In this document: positions 27,481 to 35,008 of the stretch, one piece after another | How the letters are laid out: each line of letters starts with the position of its first letter | Numbering within the stretch: the stretch's first letter is position 1 | Assembly (NCBI RefSeq): GCF_002847445.1 | Contig: NZ_CP025430.1 | Location: 2,108,001 to 2,172,000, forward strand | Source of the DNA: Paracoccus zhejiangensis | GTDB taxonomy: Bacteria; Pseudomonadota; Alphaproteobacteria; Rhodobacterales; Rhodobacteraceae | Reading direction: 5' to 3' | DNA length: 64,000 nucleotides | The notes under the pieces: generated by a model | Database searches by the model: none | What the model saw: only the letters and a program-made list of their open reading frames with translations | Told to the model about the DNA's origin: nothing | Position numbers and translations under genes: made by a program

Positions 27481-28241
27481 CCGGTGCGCCGCAGATCCTG
27501 CTTGCTCATCACCTGAAGACGCTGAAGCTCCCGACCTTCTTGCGGGAGCACGAGAAGCTGGCGCGCCAATGTGCAGCCGAGGGCCTGGACCACGTCCAGT
27601 TCCTCGCCCGACTGGTCGAACTGGAACTGATCGACCGCGAGGGACGGATGATCGAACGCCGGATCAAGGTTGCAAAGTTCCCCGCCAAGAAGAGCCTGGA
27701 CAGCTTCGACTTCAAGGCGATCCCGAAGCTCAACAAGATGCAGGTGCTGGACCTTGCCCGTTGCGAATGGATCGAGCGGCGCGAAAACGTCATTGCGCTC
27801 GGACCGAGTGGCACGGGCAAGACGCATGTTGCTCTGGGGCTGGGACTGGCCGCTTGTCAGAAAGGAATGTCGGTCAGCTTCACTACGGCCGCGGCACTGG
27901 TCAACGAGTTGATGGAAGCCCGCGACGAGCGCCGCCTCCTGCGGCTCCAGAAGCAGCTGGCTTCGGTCAAACTGCTCATCATCGATGAACTGGGCTTCGT
28001 GCCTCTGTCAAAGACCGGCGCCGAGCTACTCTTCGAGATGATCTCGCAACGCTACGAGCGCGGCGCCACGCTCATCACCAGCAACCTGCCGTTCGACGAA
28101 TGGACCGAGACCTTCGGAACAGAGCGGCTGACCGGCGCTCTGCTCGACCGCCTGACCCACCACGTCAACATCCTCGAGATGAATGGCGAGAGCTACAGGC
28201 TCGCGCAAAGTCGGGCCCGAAACGCCGGCCAGACCCCATAG
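27477..28241 (+). CDS. istB: IS21-family helper ATPase IstB (first element)
   Basis: IstB is the AAA+ helper that loads the IstA transposase on target DNA. The 254-residue protein has Walker A GPSGTGKTH (about 112-120), Walker B LLIIDELGF, the sensor region TSNLPFDEW and a C-terminal LLDRLTHHVNILEMNGESYR, all standard for IstB. It appears intact, so the element may still be mobile. Confidence 0.93.
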   Translation: MTGAPQILLAHHLKTLKLPTFLREHEKLARQCAAEGLDHVQFLARLVELELIDREGRMIERRIKVAKFPAKKSLDSFDFKAIPKLNKMQVLDLARCEWIERRENVIALGPSGTGKTHVALGLGLAACQKGMSVSFTTAAALVNELMEARDERRLLRLQKQLASVKLLIIDELGFVPLSKTGAELLFEMISQRYERGATLITSNLPFDEWTETFGTERLTGALLDRLTHHVNILEMNGESYRLAQSRARNAGQTP

Positions 28242-28362
28242 AAAACCGCAACGCGCGCTTGAGCCCGCCGCTCGGGCTACGCCCTCCCGGCGGGCTCAAG
28301 CGCGCAAGAAAGTGGCCTGCTTTTGCGCCGCCCCGTGGCCGGTTTTTGCTCCGCCGTTGACA

Positions 28363-28737
28363 ACGGTGAAGCCTGCCGCCAAGATTACACTGCAGTTTCG
28401 CGAGGAACTGGCAGCCGTGAAGCGGCACCTGTCGAGTGATCTGGCCGATGATCTGGTCCTTGTCACCGATAGCGACTTCACCCGCGCGCAGGCCCAGAAC
28501 GCCCTTCGCTTTATCGAATTCACAAAGAAGCCTGATCCCGACGCGGATAACGCGCTGATCAATGCGATGAAGTCACTCCGTGGCATCGTGAAAATGGCCG
28601 ATCTGGCCGCGATGACCGGTTTTGCAGGTCGCGGTTACCGCGCGGCATTCCGTGCCGCCTTTCGTGGCCAACTCCGTGTGCTGACCGAGGGCATCATTGG
28701 ACAGCATTCATTTATCAAAATGGGGGATGCGGCATGA
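28363..28737 (+). pseudogene. tnsA: TnsA-like transposon endonuclease, 5' part lost to IS21
   Basis: After the IS21 right end the frame reads TVKPAAKITLQFREELAAV and continues for 124 codons to a stop at 28735-28737. LVLVTDSDFTRAQAQNALRF, then a Leu/Arg-rich region with MADLAAMTGFAGRGYRAAFR and LRVLTEGIIG, match the end of the nuclease domain and the C-terminal, TnsC-binding domain of TnsA-like proteins. VKP at the junction probably contains the catalytic Lys, so the cut falls inside the active site. The stop overlaps the tnsB start as in Tn7 operons. TnsA would have cut the 5' strands for cut-and-paste movement. Confidence 0.65.
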
Positions 28738-30902
28738 CCTTCAGTTCCATTCCCGCCTCCCGCGCAATCATGCGGTCTATGCCGCCGGGGTCTACTGTGA
28801 AAATCGCAGACACCGTATATGCGCCAGAGTCCTCCGACATGCAGGGCATCATGCTTCGTCGCATGGATTCCCCAGAAATCGTCGAATTTTTCAGATGGGA
28901 AGACATTGCAATCCTGCGCGCCAGTGGAAACTGGCGCTACGATCCTCCACCACGGATCGCCACAGGGTCTGCTAGCTACACATGCGATCTGGCACTGCTG
29001 TCCGCGAAAGCACGGGCAAAGATCGTCCTGATGGCCCGCGTCTTATCCGCGATCCATGAGCTTCATACCAAGGGCGAGGTTACATTTACCGACCGTGGCT
29101 TGGCAGAAGCGCTTCGAAAAATCGCACCGCAACTTGCGAAGGCGGAGGTCAACCAGCAGTTCCCGGGCCGTGCATTGCGCATGGGTGATCAGGTTGTGCT
29201 GGCGCAGCTTCCGTCGACCCGATCAATCCGGCGCGTCTATCGAAAATTCATCCGCGCAAATTTTGACCTCCGCGTCCTCGTGCGCAGGACGCCCCGGCAA
29301 GGTCACGCCGAAAGCTACTTCGAACCGGAGGTCGAAGAACTGATGCAGCAGGGCATCAGGGAGTTCGGTAAGCGCGGCGGCTGCTATGCCAGAACAGTGG
29401 CCGAGAACACCCAAAGCATGATCAGGCGTGTGAGCAACGCAAGGCTGGAAAAGGGCCTTTCCGCGCTCACGATTCCCTGCATCAAAACCATAGAACGACG
29501 TATCGCTGCTCTCGATCCGTTCGAAATGACCGCGCTTCGCGAAGGCATTGACGCTGCGCGCCGAAAATTCGCGTCCAGCGGCCTTGGTGTTCAGCAAATG
29601 GCACAATTCCCCGGCGAGCGTATCGAAATTGATGAATGGGAGGTCGATCTTTGGACCTATTTCACTCGGATCGGCCTGACAAATGCGCTCTCACCTGAGA
29701 TAATTGAAAAGCTTCCAAAGGGTCGCCGCTGGATTTATGCGATCATTGATTGCGCGACCCGCTGTATTCTAGCCCTGCTGGTGGTCCAAAAGCCGAGTGC
29801 CGAGGCGGCGATGCGCGCGCTTCGTATGGCCTCCGTCGACAAGACAGAATACGCCCGAGCAATTGGCGCGAAAAGCGCTTGGTCTTTCTGCGCCGGGTTT
29901 TCTGTCGTTTGTGCAGATACCGGGGCCGCATTCAACAACAGCGACTTCCCCATCGCAGTAAATGACCTTGGGGCGACCATGCTCTTTCCGCCAGTTAAGA
30001 TACCAGAACTTCGGGGCCACATCGAACGCTGGTTTGGCAATCTGAGCCAGAACCTGATGCCGTATCTTTCGGGTCGAACATATCACAACCCTATTGCCCG
30101 TGGCGACTATCCGACAGAACAGCTTACCGCGCTTGATGATGAAGACCTGACGCGCATTCTGTCGCTCTACGTCATTGACTATTATCACAATAGGCCACAT
30201 CGCAGCCTCAACGGTCAGACGCCGGCGCAGCGATGGCGGGATTTGGAAGATCAGTTCGCCGTAACCGAACCCGCCGATCTTCACACCCTGCGCGCAGCCT
30301 TGGGCGTGGAGTTCACCCGCAAGCCGTCAAAGAAGGGGATAGAACTTTTTTCGAACCACTATTCCTGCGACGCATTGCGTCGGCTGTGGGAAACCGGCAA
30401 GCGTTCCCGCCTTCGTGTCAAGGCCGATCCGGCTGACATCGGTGCGATCTCCATCGAAATCGACGGAAAATGGGAGACCGCCGAAGCTGTCACGGTAACA
30501 CCGCTGTTCGGGATATCTCTTGCCGAATGGACCGAAAAGTTCCGCGAGATCAAACAGCGCTATGCGCATGAGGCAGAACTGACGGAATCGATCCGCACCC
30601 GTGCCATCGAGGAAATTCGCGCCATCAACAAGGCCGCACGCATTCGTGCGGGTGTGCTGCCGGGTGAGCCGTCAAACGAGCAAATCAAAGCCATCCAGAA
30701 GAACCTGTTCCACGGCACAAGTTTCAGGACCGGGTCAGCCATCATCGAAACGCCCGCCGAGGGGTTCATTGGTCAGAGGATTACTTTACCGCCCGAAGAC
30801 AGCCCAGAGGCGTCCAGCCCAACCGACCCGAGCGCGGGCGACAATCATCAGCCGCCACCCGACGCAACTGATGACAGCGCGTGGGGGTTTGACGATGAGT
30901 GA
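28734..30902 (+). CDS. tnsB: TnsB-like DDE transposase of the Tn7-like element
   Basis: TnsB binds the transposon ends and joins their 3' strands to target DNA. The 722-residue protein (Tn7 TnsB has about 700) has a helical N-terminal DNA-binding part, a retroviral-integrase-type core with Asp300 (EIDEWEVDL), Asp395 (CADTGAAFN) and Glu431 (GHIERWFGN), exactly a DD(35)E spacing, then YYHNRPHRSLNGQTPAQRW and a Mu-type beta-barrel. The tail is acidic and Pro-rich, where TnsB contacts TnsC. The ATG overlaps the tnsA stop and the stop overlaps the tnsC start. The gene is intact. Confidence 0.85.
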   Translation: MTFSSIPASRAIMRSMPPGSTVKIADTVYAPESSDMQGIMLRRMDSPEIVEFFRWEDIAILRASGNWRYDPPPRIATGSASYTCDLALLSAKARAKIVLMARVLSAIHELHTKGEVTFTDRGLAEALRKIAPQLAKAEVNQQFPGRALRMGDQVVLAQLPSTRSIRRVYRKFIRANFDLRVLVRRTPRQGHAESYFEPEVEELMQQGIREFGKRGGCYARTVAENTQSMIRRVSNARLEKGLSALTIPCIKTIERRIAALDPFEMTALREGIDAARRKFASSGLGVQQMAQFPGERIEIDEWEVDLWTYFTRIGLTNALSPEIIEKLPKGRRWIYAIIDCATRCILALLVVQKPSAEAAMRALRMASVDKTEYARAIGAKSAWSFCAGFSVVCADTGAAFNNSDFPIAVNDLGATMLFPPVKIPELRGHIERWFGNLSQNLMPYLSGRTYHNPIARGDYPTEQLTALDDEDLTRILSLYVIDYYHNRPHRSLNGQTPAQRWRDLEDQFAVTEPADLHTLRAALGVEFTRKPSKKGIELFSNHYSCDALRRLWETGKRSRLRVKADPADIGAISIEIDGKWETAEAVTVTPLFGISLAEWTEKFREIKQRYAHEAELTESIRTRAIEEIRAINKAARIRAGVLPGEPSNEQIKAIQKNLFHGTSFRTGSAIIETPAEGFIGQRITLPPEDSPEASSPTDPSAGDNHQPPPDATDDSAWGFDDE

Positions 30903-30993
30903 ATATAGTATCGCGGCAACTGCCGCTGGTCTGGATGACATCGACCGCACGCTCGCGCAACTCAGGGCAAGATTCTTCGCGCATCGCAATTAT
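30895..30993 (+). pseudogene. tnsC: TnsC-like ATPase, first 33 codons only
   Basis: The ATG at 30895 overlaps the tnsB stop. It reads MSEYSIAATAAGLDDIDRTL, then AQLRARFFAHR, before the second IS21-family element begins at 30994; the frame stops four codons later. LRARFFAHR resembles the (L/I)R..(F/Y)..H segment that opens TnsC/TniB ATPases ahead of Walker A. The nucleotide-binding part is gone. Identity is inferred mainly from place in the operon. Confidence 0.55.
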
Positions 30994-31105
30994 TGTTGAT
31001 TTCCACCCAGAACTGACCCGGGTTGGCGCGTAATTTCCATTGAGATTTGACCCATGTGACCCTTCCCCAACGCGATCAGCGGCGGGGAGCAACGGAGTGA
31101 TCCAC

Positions 31106-32635
31106 ATGGGACTTTTGAATATCATCCGGCGGATGGCGCTGCGTGAGAAGCTGCCGATCCGCGAGATAGCCCGCCGGACCGGGCTATCTCGGAACACCAT
31201 CAAGAAGTATCTGAACGCGGGCACGATCGAGCCGAAGTTCTCGGTGCCTGAGCGCCCGAGCAAGATCGATCCGTTCGCCGAGAAGCTCGCGGCTTGGCTG
31301 AAGACTGAGACGACGAAGTCGCGCAAGCAGCGCCGGACATTGAAGCAACTCTACGCCGATCTGGTCGCGCTCGGCTATACCGGTTCCTACAATCGCGTCG
31401 CCGCCTTTGCTCGTGACTGGCGCGCCGACCGGCAACGCGAGCAGCAGACCACGGGACGCGGTACCTTCGTGCCGCTGGCCTTCCGCCCGGGGGAGGCCTT
31501 CCAGTTCGACTGGAGCGAGGATTACGCGGTGTTGGGCGGAGAACGCACCAAGCTGCAAGTCGCCCATATCAAGCTGTCACACAGCCGGGCTTTCCTGGTT
31601 CGCGCCTATCTGCTGCAAACCCACGAGATGCTGTTCGACGCCCATTGGCATGGCTTTCGCGTCTTCGGCGGCGTTCCTGGGCGGGGAATCTACGACAACA
31701 TGAGGACCGCTGTGGATCGCGTTGGCCGCGGCAAGGAGCGTCAGGTCAATATGCGCTTCCTCGCCATGGCCAATCACTATGTCTTCGAGCCGGAATTCTG
31801 CAATCCGGCGTCGGGCTGGGAGAAGGGACAGGTCGAGAAGAACGTCCAGGATGCGCGCCCGCGGCTGTGGCAGCCAATGCCCAACTTCCCGGACCTGGCA
31901 GCCCTGAACGCCTGGCTGGAGCAGCGCTGCATGGAACTGTGGCGGGAGATCCCACATGGAACCCGTGCCGGCAGCATCGCCGATGCCTGGACCGAGGAGC
32001 AGGCCGCGCTGATGGCCCTGCCGCCTGCCTTCGATGGCTTTGTCGAGCAAAGCAAGCGCGTCTCACCGACCTGCCTGATCAGCTTCGAGCGCAATCGCTA
32101 CAGCGTGCCGGCGTCTTTTGCCAATCGCCCTGTGAGCCTCAGGATCTATCCCGAGCGCCTGGTCATTGCCGCCGAAGGGCAGATTTTGTGCGAGCATGAG
32201 CGGGTGATCGAGCGCTCGCACCACCTGCCGCCGCGCACCATCTACGACTGGCGGCATTACCTCGCCGTCATCCAGCGCAAACCCGGTGCCCTGCGCAACG
32301 GAGCCCCGTTTGCCGAGTTGCCCGCTGCCTTCAAACGGCTGCAGGAGCAGATGCTACGGCGGATTGGCGGTGATCGCGAGATGGTCGATATCCTGGCCTT
32401 GGTCCTGCATCACGACGAGCAAGCGGTGCTGACCGCGGTCGAACTTGCCCTGTCCGAGGGCGTCGCGACCAAGACCCATGTGCTGAACATTTTGCACCGC
32501 CTGATCGACGGAAAGACCGACGGACCACCCATCGACACGCCCCAGGCTCTGCATCTGCGCCGAGAGCCCAAGGCCAATGTCGAACGCTATGATGGCTTGC
32601 GCGCGCACATGACCGGAGGCCGCCATGCGTCATGA
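31106..32635 (+). CDS. istA: IS21-family transposase IstA (second element)
   Basis: The 509-residue DDE transposase has a helix-turn-helix ([20 protein letters not shown], about 15-34), the core with [12 protein letters not shown] (first Asp), [11 protein letters not shown] (second Asp) and [16 protein letters not shown] (Glu), and a C-terminal NRYSVPASF domain. It differs clearly from the IstA at 25993, so the two elements are different IS. The ATG at 31106 has GGAG 8 bp upstream and is preferred to an upstream in-frame ATG at 31040. The stop lies 11 bp inside istB. Confidence 0.93.
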   Translation: MGLLNIIRRMALREKLPIREIARRTGLSRNTIKKYLNAGTIEPKFSVPERPSKIDPFAEKLAAWLKTETTKSRKQRRTLKQLYADLVALGYTGSYNRVAAFARDWRADRQREQQTTGRGTFVPLAFRPGEAFQFDWSEDYAVLGGERTKLQVAHIKLSHSRAFLVRAYLLQTHEMLFDAHWHGFRVFGGVPGRGIYDNMRTAVDRVGRGKERQVNMRFLAMANHYVFEPEFCNPASGWEKGQVEKNVQDARPRLWQPMPNFPDLAALNAWLEQRCMELWREIPHGTRAGSIADAWTEEQAALMALPPAFDGFVEQSKRVSPTCLISFERNRYSVPASFANRPVSLRIYPERLVIAAEGQILCEHERVIERSHHLPPRTIYDWRHYLAVIQRKPGALRNGAPFAELPAAFKRLQEQMLRRIGGDREMVDILALVLHHDEQAVLTAVELALSEGVATKTHVLNILHRLIDGKTDGPPIDTPQALHLRREPKANVERYDGLRAHMTGGRHAS

Positions 32636-33419
32636 TCCTGCCAGCGGCGCCATCGTGATCATGCTCCGCAGCCTCAAGATGCATGGCATGTCGCAAGCCG
32701 TCACCGATCTGATCGAGCAAGGCGCACCAGCCTTCGAAAGCGCCGTGCCGATCCTCACCCAACTGCTGAAGGCCGAAATGGCCGAGCGAGAAGTTCGCTC
32801 AGTCGCCTATCACATGAAGATCGCCCGCTTTCCCGCCTATAAGGACCTGTCAGGCTTCGACTTCTCGGCCAGCGAAGTCAATGAGGCGACTGTGCGCCAG
32901 CTGCATCGCTGCGAGTTCATGGGCGGCGCCGAGAACATTGTCCTGATCGGCGGCCCAGGCACCGGGAAGACCCATGTCGCAACCGCCATTGGCATTCAGG
33001 CCATCGAGCATCATCGCCGTAAGGTCCGGTTCTTCTCGACCATAGAACTGGTCAACACGCTCGAGCAGGAGAAAGCGAGAGGCAGGACCGGCCAACTGGC
33101 TGAAACCCTGATGCGGCTGGATCTCGTGATCCTGGACGAGTTGGGATACCTGCCGTTCAGCGCATCAGGCGGCGCATTGCTCTTTCACCTGCTGAGCAAG
33201 CTTTACGAACGCACAAGCGTCATCATCACCACCAATCTCAGCTTCAGCGAATGGGCGACGGTCTTTGGCGATGCCAAGATGACCACCGCGCTACTCGATC
33301 GCCTGACCCACCGCTGTCACATCCTGGAAACCGGCAATGACAGCTTCCGCTTCAAGGCAAGCTCGGCTGCTGCGACCAGAAAAAAGAAGGAGACCTCTGA
33401 TGTCTTGACCCGGTCATGA
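32625..33419 (+). CDS. istB: IS21-family helper ATPase IstB (second element)
   Basis: The 264-residue AAA+ protein has Walker [10 protein letters not shown] (about 109-117), Walker [14 protein letters not shown], the sensor segment [15 protein letters not shown] and the C-terminal [25 protein letters not shown] lies just before its start within istA. It assists target choice by its IstA. The gene appears complete. Confidence 0.94.
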   Translation: MRHDPASGAIVIMLRSLKMHGMSQAVTDLIEQGAPAFESAVPILTQLLKAEMAEREVRSVAYHMKIARFPAYKDLSGFDFSASEVNEATVRQLHRCEFMGGAENIVLIGGPGTGKTHVATAIGIQAIEHHRRKVRFFSTIELVNTLEQEKARGRTGQLAETLMRLDLVILDELGYLPFSASGGALLFHLLSKLYERTSVIITTNLSFSEWATVFGDAKMTTALLDRLTHRCHILETGNDSFRFKASSAAATRKKKETSDVLTRS

Positions 33420-33494
33420 CCCGACCAACATAATCTCAAGGTGGGTCAATTCTCGATGGAAAACCCGGGTCAGTTCTGGGTGGAAATCAACAAT

Positions 33495-34565
33495 GAAGGT
33501 GCGGATAGGTGGATCTACTATGACATACCGTCGGACTCGCCGTTTCGGGTAGGATTTCGCGGTCCAGATCCGGATGATAGCAACCAAACAATCACGGACT
33601 GTTTCGAGAAGAACGGGCAGATCATTCCCGGTATAATTGAGGCCCAGTTAAAAAAAATTGGTGCAAAACGCCAAGTGCGCATTCCGAAGCTTTTAGTAAG
33701 CGATAAGCCGACGCCGACAGAACTGCAGGACGACTTGGATTTCGGTGCAATTGCGCCATCCCAGTACAGATTCGGATTAGTCTCACCCGCCTTTGCGCAA
33801 GACGTTAATCAGGCGTATCCTAGTTTACGGGCGGTGTTAGCTAACGGAACAGATCAGGAAAAAGCTGATATGCGCCGCTTTCTCGGCAAGCACTTCGCGG
33901 ATTACGCTGGCGCCATTCTCGCAGATCTCTTTGGTCAGCAGTCCTCGACAAGCAACCCTCAAATTTTAGCCAGTCTGCTCAGCGCGCTGAACGAAGGCCT
34001 GCGCAATGAAGCGCCAGACCTCAGACCTCAGCCGGGCCGTCGGCTAGACGAACCGCTGGTCCGCCTAAATCAAGATCAACTCGTGCAGATTGTCGAGTAT
34101 ACTGGCCACCCGGACGCATCCGTGCGGAAACAGGCGCGGCGCTTCGTGCAGAGCTTTCCTTTCGACTCGCTGCTTGGGCCTTTCGAGGACGCACTCAACG
34201 CTGCTCAAGCCGACTGTTCGAACCCAGCGACAGGCTGGCGAGTCTACGCTGCATCCTTCTACTTCTACAACCGGATAATCCAGTCCGCGCTAAACGATCA
34301 ACTTTCCGATAATGACCGCCTAGCGTGGGATGATCGTGCGCAGGAGATCGCTGAGGCAATGTCCGGCTGCAATATCGGCGATTCAATGGTCGACGCCGCA
34401 GTAATCGATTATGGACGAGCCACAGCTTATAGTTGGTCGGACCAGATCGACCCCGGCGACGCGCGGGCGGCGGGCCGCGACTTCATAGCGGCGGTTGGTG
34501 ACTCGAGCGCAAACTATTATATGCAAAGCCATATCGCGAAGATGGTGAGCTTCATCGAACAATAG
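33495..34565 (+). pseudogene. 5'-truncated cargo ORF of unknown function
   Basis: Right of the second IS21 element an open frame of about 356 codons continues to a stop at 34563-34565; its first codons would be supplied by IS sequence (in frame from a GTG at 33441). I do not recognise the family. The visible part begins GADRWIYYDIPSDSPFRVGF, has a long soluble helical region, and around DASVRKQARRFVQSFPFDSL looks like a HEAT-type helical pair. There is no membrane segment. Codon use is less GC-rich than in host genes, as expected for cargo. It may be an immunity or accessory gene that lost its start. Confidence 0.5.
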
Positions 34566-34614
34566 ATCACGTGGCCCAAAGCATGAACTGTTCGTCGGCC
34601 TGGATTTCAGGACC

Positions 34615-34899
34615 ATGCTTAAGGAGCAGCCGATAGAAATTCCACTGCTTGTTCTGCTTTTATTTGCGTTCTCGGTGGCGCTGATCGAAACCATATCACG
34701 ACCTAAAAATTCACCTCTGGATAAGCGCCTCAATAGGAAGCTTTTTTTGTGGCGGAAGGTCTTCCGACCGACCAGCATCCCCCGAGATGGACAGGAATTC
34801 TGTCGCGAATGGCCAAATTCATGTCGCCAGAATGGAATCAGAATATTTGATATCAGTGGGTTAGCTAAGTCGCAGCGGCCAAATTGTCTGTCCCCTGAC
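34615..34899 (+). CDS. Doubtful small membrane ORF at the transposon right end
   Basis: An ATG at 34615 opens a frame with one strongly hydrophobic segment (PLLVLLLFAFSVALIE, about residues 9-24) followed by a basic stretch. The frame then runs through the TnsB-site repeats and across the transposon end to a stop at 34915-34917, so its 3' half is unlikely to be selected as protein. No family is recognised. Confidence 0.2.
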
Positions 34900-34900
34900 A
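34782..34900 (-). repeat. Transposon right end with spaced TnsB-type repeats
   Basis: Reading inward on the minus strand: terminal TGTCAGGGGACA, then a weak site GGCCGCTGCGAC (34869-34880), CCATTCTGGCGACAT (34821-34835), CCATTCGCGACAG (34800-34812) and CCATCTCGG (34782-34790). The first is separated from the rest by about 45 bp, unlike the packed left end. Wide spacing resembles the left end of Tn7. Confidence 0.65.
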
Positions 34901-34905
34901 CTCTT
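34901..34905. repeat. Target site duplication, right copy (CTCTT)
   Basis: This copy matches 24905-24909. Removing the element and one copy would join the tRNA-Lys downstream DNA directly to TGGATCAATTGA ahead of the cyclase gene's 3' end. Confidence 0.75.
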
Positions 34906-35008
34906 TGGATCAATTGATTGCGGCGCTCTGCCGAATCGGCGCCTTTGCCGCCGGTCCATTGCTGGCTCGGGCTCGCCCGCGCCAGTCCGCTCGGGCCTTT
35001 TCCTCGCG

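Larger units (their letters stand above)
25875..28362 (+). mobile_element. IS21-family insertion sequence (first copy type), 2,488 bp
   Basis: The ends read TGAGAACGGCGG (from 25875) and, on the other strand, TGTCAACGGCGG (from 28362). They continue with imperfect matches through CCACGG, and an inner repeat lies around GGCGGCG.AAAAG..G.CCAC.TT on both sides. It carries overlapping istA and istB. The flanks (…GACCCAGC and ACGGTGAAG…) show no direct repeat, so the expected 4-8 bp duplication is missing. On the left it cuts the CD-NTase-like gene, on the right tnsA. Confidence 0.85.
30994..33492 (+). mobile_element. IS21-family insertion sequence (second type), 2,499 bp
   Basis: The ends are perfect 31-bp inverted repeats starting TGTTGATTTCCACCCAGAAC at 30994 and, on the other strand, at 33492. 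The match extends two more bases (AT) outward. Inner repeats of the type GA.TTGACCCA follow on both sides (about 31042-31053 and 33441-33450), a hallmark of IS21 ends. It carries istA and istB. Flanking DNA shows no target duplication, and the two sides belong to different genes (tnsC and an unknown ORF), so an adjacent deletion is likely. Confidence 0.9.
24910..34900. mobile_element. Tn7-like transposon, 9,991 bp, degraded by two IS21-family insertions
   Basis: The two outermost 24 bp, read inward from each end, match at 18 of 24 positions (TGACAGGTGACA... and TGTCAGGGGACA..., both reaching TTGGCC). Each end is followed by repeats of the type CCATTTGCGACAG, and a CTCTT duplication flanks the element. 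Inside are a tnsA 3' part, a complete tnsB and a tnsC 5' part in the order and with the overlaps of Tn7 systems. Two IS21-family elements occupy half the length. No TnsD/TniQ, integrase or Cas gene is visible. Because TnsA and TnsC are broken, the element should not move by itself. Confidence 0.8.

Noticed and set aside
28183..28737. A complete 184-codon gene starting at 28183.
   Set aside because: Its first 60 codons lie within istB and the IS21 end; only the part after 28362 has TnsA character.
33441..34565. A complete 374-residue protein starting at GTG 33441.
   Set aside because: The first 18 codons are the inverted repeat of the IS element, so the native start has been lost.
24910..34900. 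A Tn5053/Tn402-type (TniA/TniB) element or an integrase-driven tRNA island.
   Set aside because: The tnsA-like gene before the transposase and the CCATTTGCGACAG-type end repeats fit Tn7 better, and there is no integrase or duplicated tRNA end.
24910..34900. A CRISPR-associated transposon.
   Set aside because: No cas gene and no repeat-spacer array is visible in the element or elsewhere in the window.
34922..34943. GGCGC/GCGCC repeat between the transposon and the cyclase gene as a terminator.
   Set aside because: Five-bp arms with a 12-nt loop and a short T run; not convincing.
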